From Penicillus capitatus (lineage: Eukaryota; Chlorophyta), in assembly GCA_965649825.1 (NCBI GenBank), contig OZ287695.1, positions 1,426,001-1,490,000 on the forward strand: a stretch of DNA of 64,000 nucleotides. Reading direction: 5' to 3'. Positions 22,903 through 34,240 of this stretch are shown here, in pieces. The notes below the pieces were generated by a model, which saw nothing but the letters and a program-made list of their open reading frames with translations, did no database searches and was not told where the DNA came from. Within the stretch, counting starts at the first letter, position 1, and every line of letters begins with the position of its first letter. The position numbers and the translations under genes were made by a program.

Positions 22903-24312
22903 TTACGTCATCCAACGATCCAGTGCGATCCCAGAAAACAGAATTGCCCCCAGCCACTTGTTCGATGCAAAAGTCCGCATGCAGTCTTCGGCACGATCAA
23001 GATGGACATGGCCGATCTGCCAAGCCAGATGACATCCAGTGGCAATAAGAGATGTGAAATAGAAGCCACCACAACCGGCGGCGTATCCTGTCGCTGATAG
23101 GCACATTAACTGACAAACGGCAAAACCTGTGCATCCAACCATGGAGGCGTGAATCCTATCCAAGGAAATGCACGAGGCAGATCTCACCGGTGAGCCATGT
23201 TTTGACTCGGTCTTCGAAATAGAGTGCTGTCGATTTCACTCCAATGGCTCGATCATCGATCCGGTCCTGTACAACAGATGTGTGGATGGTCGTGGTTATG
23301 AGCGATGGCCATGCCTGACAGGCGTAGATGGTGTCATAGATGAGGGTCCAGAAGACGCTGGATGCATAGAGGGGAAGAACGATGCTCCAATCACAGCTGC
23401 CTCGTACGGCAGACCATCCCAGCAGTGCACCCCAATTGATGGACATACCCAGATAGAGCTGAGGCTAGAAGGCTAGTGTTCTCGCGCGACATGCTTGGGA
23501 GAACAGAAGACGCTTACCAAATGTGTCCATCTTTTGGCAAGAGGATAGGTCACGACGAGGGGGACGGACAGCGCTCCGAGTACCTTACTAGAGACGATAT
23601 CATGTGAATAGCACTGGCGATGACCGCCACCGTTACCTGTAGTCATTGAGTTGCAGCAGAACAGCGAGTCCTGCTGTGAACTGAGCTCCTAGAAAAGCTG
23701 CACGACACCGTAGCCATGGAGTGGCATCGTTGCATTGAGCGTTTGCCTATTGCTTGCTTCCGTGTGAGCAATGATGCAGCCAACGGTCGGCTTTTGGTCC
23801 TGAAGACCAATCGATCGAGTTTGACATCCCACAAGTCGTTTACTGTGCATCCAGCGCCACGCATCACCTAGACGATCACCCATCCTTCCTAGCGGACAGA
23901 TGTCCTTATCCCATTACTACGGCTCCTGCTCCAAAGAGTGCCAACATGTACATATCTGGCAATGATCCGTGAGGAGCTGCAAGAGCGATGGACCTAGATC
24001 ACTCGTTCAGTTGATACTGGAATGGATGTTGTCACATTAGTACCAGAAACAAGGCCACCCGAGGAGCCATGTCGCTGAGAACTTATCCACTCGCATGAGT
24101 TGAGCATATCTAACAGACAGGAAGGGGATCGCTCCATTGCATACTATGACAGAAGACAACGCACGGTATCCATGAGCGGGGCAGCATTCGGAGCACAAAT
24201 GATGATTTGAGTGATGACGAATGGGTACTGCTAAAGAACTGGAGAGAAGCACGACGCAGACTCAAGAGAGCAGAGATTTCAAGAGAGAACGTACACGAGA
24301 TGGAAGGCGCAT
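22903..24312 (-). CDS. COQ2: 4-hydroxybenzoate polyprenyltransferase COQ2, 312 aa
   Basis: COQ2 attaches the polyprenyl tail to 4-hydroxybenzoate in ubiquinone synthesis, in the mitochondrial inner membrane. Ten exons: 24295-24312, 24165-24238, 24044-24109, 23918-23993, 23747-23867, 23637-23697, 23518-23587, 23315-23464, 23188-23266, 22903-23126. The first exon encodes six residues and joins a Ser/Arg-rich presequence ([19 protein letters not shown]). Core motifs are [19 protein letters not shown], the first Asp motif [42 protein letters not shown], the second Asp motif [13 protein letters not shown], and [10 protein letters not shown]. Both magnesium-binding Asp motifs are intact. Introns 23698-23746 and 23267-23314 must be GC-AG: no GT donor keeps the conserved frame. 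Length is slightly short for eukaryotic COQ2. Confidence 0.93.
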
Positions 24313-24630
24313 CCCTCGACGATGGAGATTCTCTACAAATCCTTTGATCTGTCCTCTGGAGTTGGCAATCGATGCAGAGCCTTCTCGGCATTTCGGGGTC
24401 ATCTTTAAGGTCGAGATGTTCACTGTCTCCTTTTGCATCGCAGCCGCAAATGCTTCGACATTCCGTGGCTGTTGCGACGGTTCTGACGCCTGGAGAAGAA
24501 TGCCAGTCCATGGATGACTCGGGCAATAGACAGCCAAGGCGCGATGCGCCTGTCGAGTTCTGCCAAGCATTATGACAAGTGATGATGATCATTGCCTGCG
24601 TCGATGCTGTAGACGAGAATCTGGCGTACA
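24313..24630. other. Shared upstream region of COQ2 and ZW10
   Basis: A 318-base divergent intergenic region between the two start codons. A minus-strand open frame runs through it in line with the COQ2 second exon, but it has no suitable presequence or start and is probably chance. No other feature is visible. Both promoters should lie here. Confidence 0.5.
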
Positions 24631-27423
24631 ATGTTGCAAGCGGTTCTGCAACACATCGAAAGCCATGAGGTCATCGCATACCCTCACACGGTATCGTATG
24701 AGGCGATAGAACGTGGCTCAGGTGCTGACGACGTCATCACTGGATCGCGTCCTCGACTCCCTCGCCGATGCTGAGAAAGAGGTTCTACAGTTGTCGTGTT
24801 TACTGTTTCTGAAAGGAAACGGTTGGTGTGATTTTCGAGATCGAAGGGGAGGTTTATCAATGGCTGGTTCAGGTTATCGAAGGGCAACCAAGAATGAAGG
24901 AACTGGAGGTTTTGGAATCGTCTTTAGAGATGTTGGCACAGAGCAATCATCGCGATGTCGACAAAATAGAATCCCTGAAGGCACTGTTGACCGATTACAA
25001 GTGGCCAATCCACTGTGGGTCAGCGGTTTGCACAAGGCGTATGGTTTCAGGACGGGCGTCCAAGATATTGCCAAGGCTGAATGCGATCTGGAGCGTATGC
25101 AATTTGATATAAGAATGGACGAGCAGCTTTCGATGTTTGGCCAGCTGAAAGAAAAAGGTAAGTGAGAGCTCAGATATGTGGAAGATGTTATGCGAAATGT
25201 ATGCGATGCAGGACAGTACAGCGAAGCGGCTTGGTGTCTCATAGGAATGCAGAGGATGTTGACAGAGTGTGACACAGATCTTCCAAACAGACAGACACAC
25301 GATGAGCGCGTCAAAGAGCTGATCGACGAGATGCAGCGCGTAGGCACAAGACATGCTCACTCTGTTGTTACAAGACGGATTGCTGCAGAAATTGAAGCAG
25401 TTCTACACTTCCTGTCTTGTGGTGGAACCAGAAAAGCAACGGTTGATGATCAACCTCAGCCATTCCAGCGACGGAGTAGACCTGACAGAGATATGGAAGG
25501 CTTCAGAGGTCCTGGGAACAACAGAAGCAGCCCTCGAGAATATCACAGGTATCTATCTGCCTGCAGCGTTTGAAGGCATATCCGTCTTTTCACTCTTGCA
25601 CAGAGAAGGCAGAGTCGCTTCTCGACGATATCGTGCTTGAAGCAGACTTTGAGGGATCTCGTCTTGACACCAAAAATGAAGCTGTTGGAAAGGATGTTCA
25701 TTTCTGTTGGTCCCATCACAAGAGCGAAGACAAACTGCAAGCAGTTCTCAGTCGACTGAAGGCCGTCGAAGCCTTTGCAAGTCTACTGGAGAACGTCCTC
25801 TTTGTCAAATTTCATAGCTTGACCCAGATCGCAGGGAGCAGATTGTGGCCAGATCTGCAAGACCGACTGGGAAGAAAGGCAAATGATCATCTGCCTGTTT
25901 CCGGATACCAGTTTGGACGTTTAGGTATTGTCGGTGGGCGAAACCCTGGAAGAGAACGAACAACTGCTTTTTCTGGAGACGGTCTTCAGAGAAGCCATAT
26001 CTCTAGAAGGAACATTGAAATGCAGTGGTTTTCTGAGCGAAGGTGTGTATACAACGACTGTTTCTCCCAGACGTCTCTTCCATTACTGTGTTTGCAGAGG
26101 ACTCATGTTTCTCGTCGAAGATCTCGACAACCTCAAAGACGGCCTTTCAGAAGTTTTCAGAGAGATACGTTACAGAAGCACGTGATGCCTTGACATCTCC
26201 CACCTGGGACACCCTCAGTGTTGGAAAAGAAGCCGTGCTGGATAAGAACTGGTTGCAACAGCAATGGACGAGTTCTGTGTGTGAGTGGACAAGACAGGAC
26301 TGCTCAGCGGGATTGGATTTTTTGCATTCTCCTCTTGGTCGGGGTACCTATCAAATCACAGAGACCACTTCTCAGATTCAGCAAACAATCGAGACAGCGG
26401 CAGCAGAGGGATGCGAGAAAGGCACGCTGGTGCTGCAATCACTTGTGCAGGGGATTCGAGATATCTGCACACTGTATGGACGGATGTTCCCTTCGCTTTT
26501 TCGGAAAGAGATGGAAATTCCGCAGCTGGGGCTGCTTTCAGCAAACGATTTTTTCTACCTCAGCACTGCATTGTTGGTCTTGCCATTCGTGGTGCCGAAT
26601 TTCAAAGAGATGGCACCGAACACCAACTTCACTAAAGAAGCACAGGAATTGCGTTCTCTTGGGCAGCGCCTTATGGAAAAGCAGGTAACATCTGCTGCAG
26701 ATCCGTGTTCTGTGTATTTCAGTTCTGTATTCAGGTTGCTGTTCAGAAGAAGGCCCTGCAGGAGATCTTGTCTCAGGCAGGTGACTTCGGCCACATCAAA
26801 ACTGGACAGCAGGGCATTGCTCTGCGAAAATCTATGCAGCAGTTGCTCCGAATGCTTAGACAGCTGGGAGGTGTGCTGAAGGATGTCCTCTGTTTATCTG
26901 ACCGTCACCGAGTTGCCGTTTCAGTAACCGAGGTACCATTCTCTTGACGCCAGCATCGTTTCTGCAATAAGCTTTCTTTCAGGCCATTGCAGCACCCATT
27001 CTGACGAAGCTGATGTCCCGAACAGACATCTCTGCCCAGGAGAGCCAGGAATTACCGAAGGTTGTTCGATCGCTGTTGGACGAAATACCATCCGCGATCT
27101 TAAACGTACCCCAGACGGCAGTCGACATGTTCACCGCGACTGCTCCGAATCCTCAAGCGGTGAATCTCGCGACAATGGAGTCCACGGGGAAAGACTGGCT
27201 TCTCTACAAACATTACGCAGAGGGCTGCCATTCCTACCGCAAACTGCAACGTCTGCTTCGAATTTGGGAGGCCAAGCTGGATCCGATCGTACAGTGGTGG
27301 ACAGCTGGGTTACTGACAACAGAAGGCTTTACAGCCGAAGAGATTCGCAATCTCATATGGGCACTCTTCGAGCACTCCGACAAAAGAGAGGACGCGATTG
27401 CGATGATCACACGAACAGTTTGA
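24631..27423 (+). CDS. ZW10: ZW10 / Dsl1 tethering and kinetochore protein, 769 aa
   Basis: ZW10 is part of the ER-side Dsl1/NRZ tethering complex and, in many eukaryotes, of the RZZ kinetochore complex. Eleven exons (24631-24669, 24710-24781, 24816-25000, 25051-25157, 25212-25339, 25389-25548, 25604-25878, 25925-26042, 26098-26684, 26735-26932, 26983-27423) give 769 aa. The N terminus MLQAVLQHIESHE joins SLDRVLDSLADAEKE. Matching blocks are GQYSEAAWCLIGMQRML, DICTLYGRMFPSLFRKEME then IPQLGLLSANDFFYLS, and the C-terminal NLIWALFEHSDKREDAIAMI, which fits the ZW10 end pattern of (A/L)IRALFQNT+RR. Intron 25879-25924 is GC-AG. Intron 24782-24815 (34 nt) is the weakest boundary. Confidence 0.85.
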
Positions 27424-27490
27424 GGTATGCGACGCCTCTCGGAACGATCCACGTCGTACGAACGTCATGACTCGGCAGAGAAGCAATGAG

Positions 27491-27715
27491 TTAACTGGTC
27501 TTAAACTTGCCATACATTGGCGGCGGAGCGATGCAGCAGAGATTGGTGCACGTGACGTTGCTGTTCTGAAAGATTCCTTTACTGACAGACCAGCACCATT
27601 CGACGCTCTCATTGATTGCTTTCGGAAGAATACATCTCACGCACTGCGCGTTTCGTCGACAGACGGCGCCGGATCCGTCGAGGATCTCTGGAATTTGGGC
27701 GAGGGTGAATTGCAT
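27491..27715 (-). CDS. Small Cys-rich protein of unknown function, up to 74 aa
   Basis: The open frame starts MQFTLAQIPEILDGSGAV and contains CRRNAQCVRC, then VTCTNLCCIAPPPMYGKF, ending KTS. A possible 39-nt GT-AG intron, with donor near the middle of the ORF, would keep the frame and shorten the protein to about 61 aa. Cys spacing is compatible with a small zinc-binding or disulphide protein, but I recognise no family. It lies in a 300-base gap, tail-to-tail with ZW10. Its start is only 14 bases from the TOGARAM start, so the two would have to share a promoter. Chance cannot be excluded. Confidence 0.35.
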   Translation of the reverse strand: MQFTLAQIPEILDGSGAVCRRNAQCVRCILPKAINESVEWCWSVSKGIFQNSNVTCTNLCCIAPPPMYGKFKTS

Positions 27716-27729
27716 GCGGGGGACCTCGG

Positions 27730-30700
27730 ATGAAGAGCGGATGTGCTTTCGGCTTTGTCCATGACGACGTCGTGAATGGACTGCGCTCTTACGGCAATTG
27801 GAAAGTACGTGCGTGTCGTTCTGAACACTGCCTCGGTGAATCGTTCCCCGACGATGGACAGGCGCGTCAGGGCGCGATGGATGCGTTGCTGCTGACGATT
27901 GAACAGACGGACTTCGAGGATAGCGATTCGCGAATTGAGATTCCTGAGTTTCTGGAATTTCTGCTCTCGCTCATGGACGATCCAAACTTCAAGATCAAAC
28001 AGGGGAGCATCCGAACCCTGCACCTGTTCTTGCGAAAGATAGGACAGCGAGTCGAGTATTATCTAAGGTCGGTCGGAGAAAGGACAGTGGGCATTTCTGT
28101 ATGATGACGATGACGGGTAGGAATCTCTTGCCGAAGCTGGCCGGAAAGCTCTCGGATCCGAAGGACTATGTACGCGAGGGATGCATCGGCGTCTTCAAAG
28201 CAATCTCGGATAGTATTGGCTCAGTTAAGCTGTTCTTGCTTTTGAAGAACTGCCTGAAATCGACAACGTCTCGAATTCGGCCAGAAATCGTGTTGCTGTA
28301 TATTACTGTGAGAAGATATGCCCTGACAGATAACGAACGCACTCTATGTGTGCGATGCTGTGTATTCAGATCTTACTCGAACGTGCAAAGGAAGATGCGC
28401 TGACAGATTTGGCAGGAGAGTATCTGATGAGTGTCGCGGTGGATATTCTGAAAGAGGCATTGCTGGATGAAGAACATCATGTTCAGGAACGCGCTATCGA
28501 GGGGCTACGGTTGATGCACAGACAGCTTGGCTCAGTGGCCTTTTGGGAATTGGTGCTGGGGAAACACGCACCGCCGGATTCCGTCGTCGCTGTTCTCAGA
28601 AACCGCTGCCAACAGGATGATCCGCTGCCCTATCTCGATGAAAATGGCATTGCCGTCATTCATGTATCGTTTCTCTATCTCAGCGAACCTCACGATACCG
28701 GAACGTGTGTTTGTTCCAGAAAACCGACGGCGCATCGAATGTGGCCCCATCCGTCTCTGCATCCCTTGCTTTGCCGTTGGCGGCGATGAAAGCACCATCG
28801 ACAAAGGCAGCCAAAGACCTAGCCGAATCAGATAAGAGCAGAGGTATCGTGCACGTGTTCGACCTCATTCGTGTGACTGTCTGGATGTGTTCGTCGTCGT
28901 TTAGTGTGTCTCCTCAATCAAGCCATGTCCCAAACAGGATCGTTGCTCGAGAAACGCCCGGAGTTGCGATCCTATCCGATCAGTGCAAGAACGTCGTGCG
29001 ATAGCGAATCGGCAGAGAGCAGCGAAAAAGAGAGATCGACGACGATATCCCAACTCAGGCACAAGGATCTCGGAATCCGTATTGCCAAGCCAATTGCCGA
29101 GGAGGTTGTATTGCAACAAGAGTCTTCCGAGGCAGCAGAGAGCTCAGAGAAAGAGAAGATAGCAGCAGGTTCTCGTTCAGCTGATCGTCCAGTTCACGAT
29201 CACAAGTCGCTCTTTCGTCGTCTCTTCGAAAACGCGAACAGTGTGTCTCTGTCGTTATCGACGACGGGATCTCTGAATCTGTCGACGTCTTCTTTGGATC
29301 CACGAGCTGAAGAGACAACCCTTTCCAATCCTTCAGGTGAGCCATCTCCAGACGCGCGAGCTCTTGACTGAGTAAACTTACAGTTTCGGCGACATCGAAG
29401 GCGGCCAGCGGCAGCATCACATCGAGACTCGATCGCATCGCACAATTGATACGGGAACGCGATCGCGCACAGGATACCGATAAGTACTGCCATGGCACTG
29501 TATTCGCTCCATCTTTACGGCGATTCCTTTTGTTTAGCGATACGGCAGTGCCATCGAAGTCTGCTTCGCTGGCCAGTAAGAAACGGGAGCACCTCGATGT
29601 CTTGAAAATGAAACAGAAGGATCGCAGATCGCACAGCGCAAGTGCCGTTCTGCAAAGAAGCGAACAACGGCCGAAATGCATCGCAGCCAAACATCTGGAT
29701 CACTATACACTGCCCAGTATCCAATCAAAATCGCAAGAACGTCAGCGGAGGTCTGCAGGGTCTCGCAGAAAAACGATGTGTTGCGATGGTGTCGAGGATG
29801 ACAAGACGTCCCCAAGCAGAGACCGTGGCTGGAGTCGACACATACCGACCACTTCTCATCTCTTTTCTGAAGACGATAACGACGTCGATGTGTCGGGCTG
29901 CATTTCCTCGCCCAGTTCTGCCGTGCCAACTCGGCCAGGAACGTACGCGAGTGGCATCTCCACAGCATTCAAATCCGCACCAGGCGATATCACCGAAACG
30001 CAGCCCTTTATTGATCCAGATGCTGTTTTGCAGTCAGCCATCGATCGGCTGAAGAGAGCAAACAACACACGGAAGAAAGAGATAGACTGGATTAGTCAGG
30101 CAGAAGCTCTGGGCGATGCTCGTCGGCTTGTCTATCATCATCCCGTCGTCGTGAAGAAACACAAGAGAGATTTCGTCAGCGCCTTTGTCCCTTCTCTACA
30201 GCAACTTCGCAGTACGATGGCGCGGAGTGCTATTATGTTATGCCAAGAAGTCTTTGAAGCCCTCGGCGATTCTCTAGAACACGAAGTCGACGACATCGTC
30301 CCTCTTCTTCTGAAGAAGGCAGGAGAAACATCGAATGCAGGTGACTCGGTTCGCCATGAGACATGTTGGAGTGATTGGTGGCGTTTTGCGCAGGACGGAA
30401 TACTTTTCTGGCGTCCGAGGCGGACAAAGCACTCAGTGTCATGATTCGAAACGTCAGTCCATTGCGATCGGTGACCGTTCTCCTGAACCACGCTGGAAAC
30501 ACATCGAAATACGTTCGCTGCAAAGTGGCGGCGCATCTGGATGACGCCTTGGAAGGCGCGGCGGCGAAGCTCTCGGCGGATGCGAATCTCTCACTCATCG
30601 ATCGGATCTTTAAAATCGGCGTCGGCTTCCTGGAGGAAGGATCGCTCGAAACACGAACCCACGGCAAGCGTATGCTGTGGTCTCTCCGAGGATGGATCAA

Positions 30701-31934
30701 CAGTCGCGGAGCCTTTCAGCGATTGGTGGGTCAACTCGAGTCCGAAACGAAAAGAAGACGTGTCAGGGACGTGTTTGAGCAAGCGGACGGTCCACCTCCT
30801 TTGCCTGCAAGAAGAGCCAACGTTCATGTATGTGCGCCATCGATGCATAGATGCAATGGGATCGACATGTTTGCGTCTTAGGCTCGACGCATGTCGAACG
30901 GGGGGAATACCTTGACGCCCTTGACGCCTTCGCTTATTCCTCCACGGAGAGTCGAGGACTGCGAGCATACATCCATCGGGGGCACCTCGGCTATCGCGTC
31001 ATCTCTTGTCTTGACGGGCGTCGAGATCGATTCCATGCAGAAAGAGACGTTGTTGGACGAAACGTCGTATCGAGATGTCCAAGTGTGCACCATTCGGCGA
31101 CCACCGATGCCAAAGACACGGCGACGAAATCGCAATGGACCAGCCAATGATACCTCAGTCGGTCTCTCGGACTCCGTATCGGAGATACTGAAGAATCTCG
31201 CAGCCAAGGAATGGAGAGTACGCATCGATGCCTTGCAACAGATGAAGAACATCACTGGCAAGTTGCGTCAACTGAACGAACGTGACATCTTGAATATCAT
31301 GGACCAGCTCACACACAGACTCAGCGACGGAAACTCGAAGGTTGTGTTGGCGGCACTTGAGGTACCCGATCCGTTATTGAGGGTAAACTAAGTAACAACG
31401 CTTGTGTTGTGCCAGACATTGAAATCTGTCTTTGAGCACATGGGGCGGACTGCCATTCCTGCACTGAACACCGTTCTCCCAGCCATCATCTCAAATCTCG
31501 CCTCTTCTTTTGAGAGAACGCGTTTCGCTGCCGAGGCGGCGCTGGATGAGCTGATTGGCAGTGTCGACAGCATTTCCCTCGTTCAAGTACGCCACCCATC
31601 CCCTTCACCATTCGTGCAGCTAATCCCCTCATGTTGGCAGATGTTAAGTCACTGTTGTGCTCAAGCCAATCCTCGAACCAAGGCGTTTCTGCTGCAGAAA
31701 CTGGAAAGCATTGCCTCTGCCGTACACAGCAGGAAGCCTCAGTTCGTTCAGAAGTACATACTGCCAGTCGCCTTCTCCAGTCTGAGCGACGTACGCCTCG
31801 ATGTTCGTCAAGCGAACGCCGATCTCCTGCGATATCTCGCCCAACTCGTCGGCAAACCGTTCATCGAAAAAGCCGAAGCGCTGACGGGATCCAACCGACA
31901 ACGACTGTTCGATATTTTTCAGGGAAGTTTCTGA
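27730..31934 (+). CDS. TOGARAM1: TOG-array microtubule regulator, TOGARAM/Crescerin type, 1199 aa
   Basis: Crescerin/TOGARAM proteins use TOG domains to control microtubule growth in cilia. Twelve exons (27730-27804, 27862-28067, 28121-28307, 28370-28663, 28720-28843, 28905-29336, 29384-29483, 29538-30340, 30394-30827, 30882-31361, 31416-31586, 31641-31934) give 1199 aa. TOG-like HEAT repeats occupy the N terminus (FLEFLLSLMDDPNFKIKQGS, LAGKLSDPKDYVREGCIGVF). A polar Ser-rich linker of about 300 residues follows. A second TOG array starts near SAIDRLKRANNTRKKEIDW, and a third near LKNLAAKEWRVRIDALQQM with LRLDVRQANADLLRYLAQ-like repeats to the end. The division into two N- and two C-terminal array blocks around a linker is the TOGARAM layout. 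XMAP215 or CLASP relatives are the alternative. Introns 29484-29537 and 31587-31640 are 54 nt without in-frame stops. Confidence 0.78.
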
Positions 31935-32227
31935 TCGTCACGTTACACGATCATCCTCTATCCACCATCCCATACGTGGACACACTTTTCACCACTGAGT
32001 ATATCCATGAGAAAACATTTTAGCAGGCTGGATGGATAGAGTCGACCAACATTCCGCCTTACAATCAATCTCAGGGATGATGCTGTCTTCAGGCAAATTC
32101 ATAAACGGCATGGAGTTCGGAAATGTTAGCAATACAACCGAAGACAAAAGGCACAACGATACAGCATGCTATTCAAAACGGAGTGGCACACTACTTACAC
32201 CTGTCCAGTTTGGTTGGTGACTGTTTT

Positions 32228-32925
32228 CTACTTCATTTGTCCTTCGTGTTGCAACAAAGGGACTTTCAGCTGCTGCTGCTGTTGTTTTGCCGCTTTCTTG
32301 AGCTTCTTCTGCTGACGTCTACGGAATCTTTTCAGAAGTGCATTGGCTTGGATGAAAAACAAAACCCAAGAAGCCAAACAACTCGTGAACAGCAAGACCA
32401 TGAGTATAGTACGACGAGTCTCGTTTTTTCTCGTCTCCTTATTGTCATTGGTCATGACAAACTTCCTGGTTGAGCTTTTAACGGTTGGACCCGTCGTCGT
32501 TTTCTTTTCGACGACACTGACATCGAGGTAAACGGGCTTTCCGCTAGAGCCTTCAGCAGCTAAGTGACTTAGTTGTTGAAACGCCCTAGGCACCATTCAA
32601 GATCCGTAGGCATCTCATCCGAAGCTAGGATGACACTATACCAGTTCAGCAGACGGTCAGTGTCGACGCTGGACTTTTCGCTCCGACTCGTCGTTGCTTG
32701 CGACTGATAAGAATCCACCTCGACGACGTAACTGTTGCCATGGCTTCCTTTGCCAGCCCAATACCAACTCTGTCTCACGATTTTGGGGTTATGGCTTACC
32801 CAGCCCTAGAAACGCACACCACTGTCTAGAGAGGAAGACTGAAGTGCGCCACGAACGGTTTCATAGACGACGACGTCGGCAAAGGCTTGGGCGGAAAGAG
32901 AAAGCAACAACAAACACGCAATCAT
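32228..32925 (-). CDS. Type I membrane protein of unknown family, 199 aa
   Basis: Three exons (32818-32925, 32594-32769, 32228-32543), with introns of 48 and 50 nt, give 199 residues. The N terminus is a clear signal peptide, MIACLLLLSLSAQAFA. A lumenal part of about 120 residues has Ser/Thr-rich stretches and two possible N-glycosylation sites. The membrane span is ILMVLLFTSCLASWVLFFI. The cytosolic tail is strongly basic and Gln-rich (KRFRRRQQKKLKKAAK), with four to five consecutive Gln. I recognise no domain. It is head-to-head with the next small membrane protein, 58 bases between starts. Confidence 0.7.
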
Positions 32926-32983
32926 CGTAGGGTGCAACTCAGACAACGCAAAATGGCAAAGCAATTTGAGCGAATCGTTCGTA

Positions 32984-33426
32984 ATGGATTCAAACGAACC
33001 ACACATTGAAATGACGGTCGCTGGTCAAATGGAGAGCGTTCTCTGGTGCAGCATCGCGGCAGTTGTGCTCTATATTGGAGATGGCAGATCCAATCTGATC
33101 ACGATTGCGATGCACGATTCTCGAGTCCATCGGTACCATGGCCGCTCGCGGCCACAGATGCGCCAGGTCGACGACGTTTGACTCTCTCTGCAGAATGTGG
33201 CTCTCCGCCGCCAATGGGCTCGTCCTGTGCAACACGTGCGTCTTTCTCTATCTCTGGAGAGGGTAAGGTGTCTCGCCCAAAGACTTCTTCACGTTCGTGG
33301 TTTTGCAGGGTGCAATGCTGGAAGTGTGGTAAGACGCCGGAAGAGATGGCTCCTCTGTTACCGAAGGCTGGCGGATTGTTGCTCATACTGAGTCTCATCG
33401 CGTATAAGAGGCATTTTGCGTCTTAA
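32984..33426 (+). CDS. Small multi-span membrane protein, 111 aa (TMEM128-like?)
   Basis: Three exons (32984-33132, 33194-33262, 33309-33426) give 111 residues. There are three likely membrane spans: around VLWCSIAAVVLYIG, NGLVLCNTCVFLYLW and AGGLLLILSLIAY. Between the second and third spans is GVQCWKCGKTPEEMAPLLP. The layout (a tryptophan-containing loop, a Pro before the last span, and a short basic tail) is reminiscent of TMEM128, but the likeness is weak and I do not assign it. The upstream ATG at about 32954 is in another frame. Confidence 0.6.
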
Positions 33427-34240
33427 GGAAGATAGGAGGTGCTTGTAGGTATGCCAATGCATTTTGGAGTGTGTTTCACTGGAAGACATGCATTGTCTTG
33501 CCGCTGCTGTTTTTCTGTTTGCTCTTTGCTTTGGATCTTATCCCAGGAGCTCCTTGTGACCCAGTGACACCGTCGAAGAATCGCAATGCGAAGGACCAGT
33601 CGAAACAAGTGTGATGTGTTGCGTCGTCGGACGTGGCACGCATGCAAAATGCGAAATGCCTTCAGTTCATCTTCTTTTTTTCTGGATGGCAATACTTCGC
33701 TTTTCTTCCGCTCTTCTGGTGACCAAAGAATGATGGTTTCCTTTCTGTCGCTTCGTGGCAGTTTCAAGAGTTCTCTTCCATTGTCGCAGCGTTGTACCTT
33801 GATACTTACTCTTCATGGGAGTCATTCTGATCAAAGATGCGATATGCCTGCACTCGCCCTGGTCTGGTAGATAACGTGCAACGGATGCCTCTCAAGAGTG
33901 ACATATCAAGCACCCCCGCAACAAAAAAACATCAGATAGGACGGTACACCTTGCGGCTTGGTTCTCATACTCCCAGGGGAGGAGGACTTCCGAATCTCTC
34001 GGAGTTTGAAGCACACTTGCTATATGATATAGTCCCTGGCTCTGTGAAAGAAGTGGGTGCCGTAATGCCGAAACACCAGACGACTTTCTTTCTGCAATCC
34101 GTGTCAGAGCACAGTCACATGTCCCGTCTGTTGGATGCAGCAACTTTCTAAGCACATGTATCTGCTTGCTTTAATAGAAGAGCGCCACAAAGTTGCTGAA
34201 TTTTCTGAAAGAGACTCCTTGTATTCGTTAAAAAAATTGT
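33427..34240. other. About 0.8 kb with unresolved coding-like patches
   Basis: This lies between the small membrane protein and the stop of the MTA1-like gene. On the plus strand, 33880-34151 reads as a 90-residue open frame with a FEAHLLYDIVPGSVKEVG segment. On the minus strand near 33640-33820 a Lys/Arg-rich peptide starts MTPMKSKYQGTTLRQWKR. Neither can be joined to further exons with confidence and neither resembles a known family. No RNA gene or repeat is visible. Confidence 0.4.
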
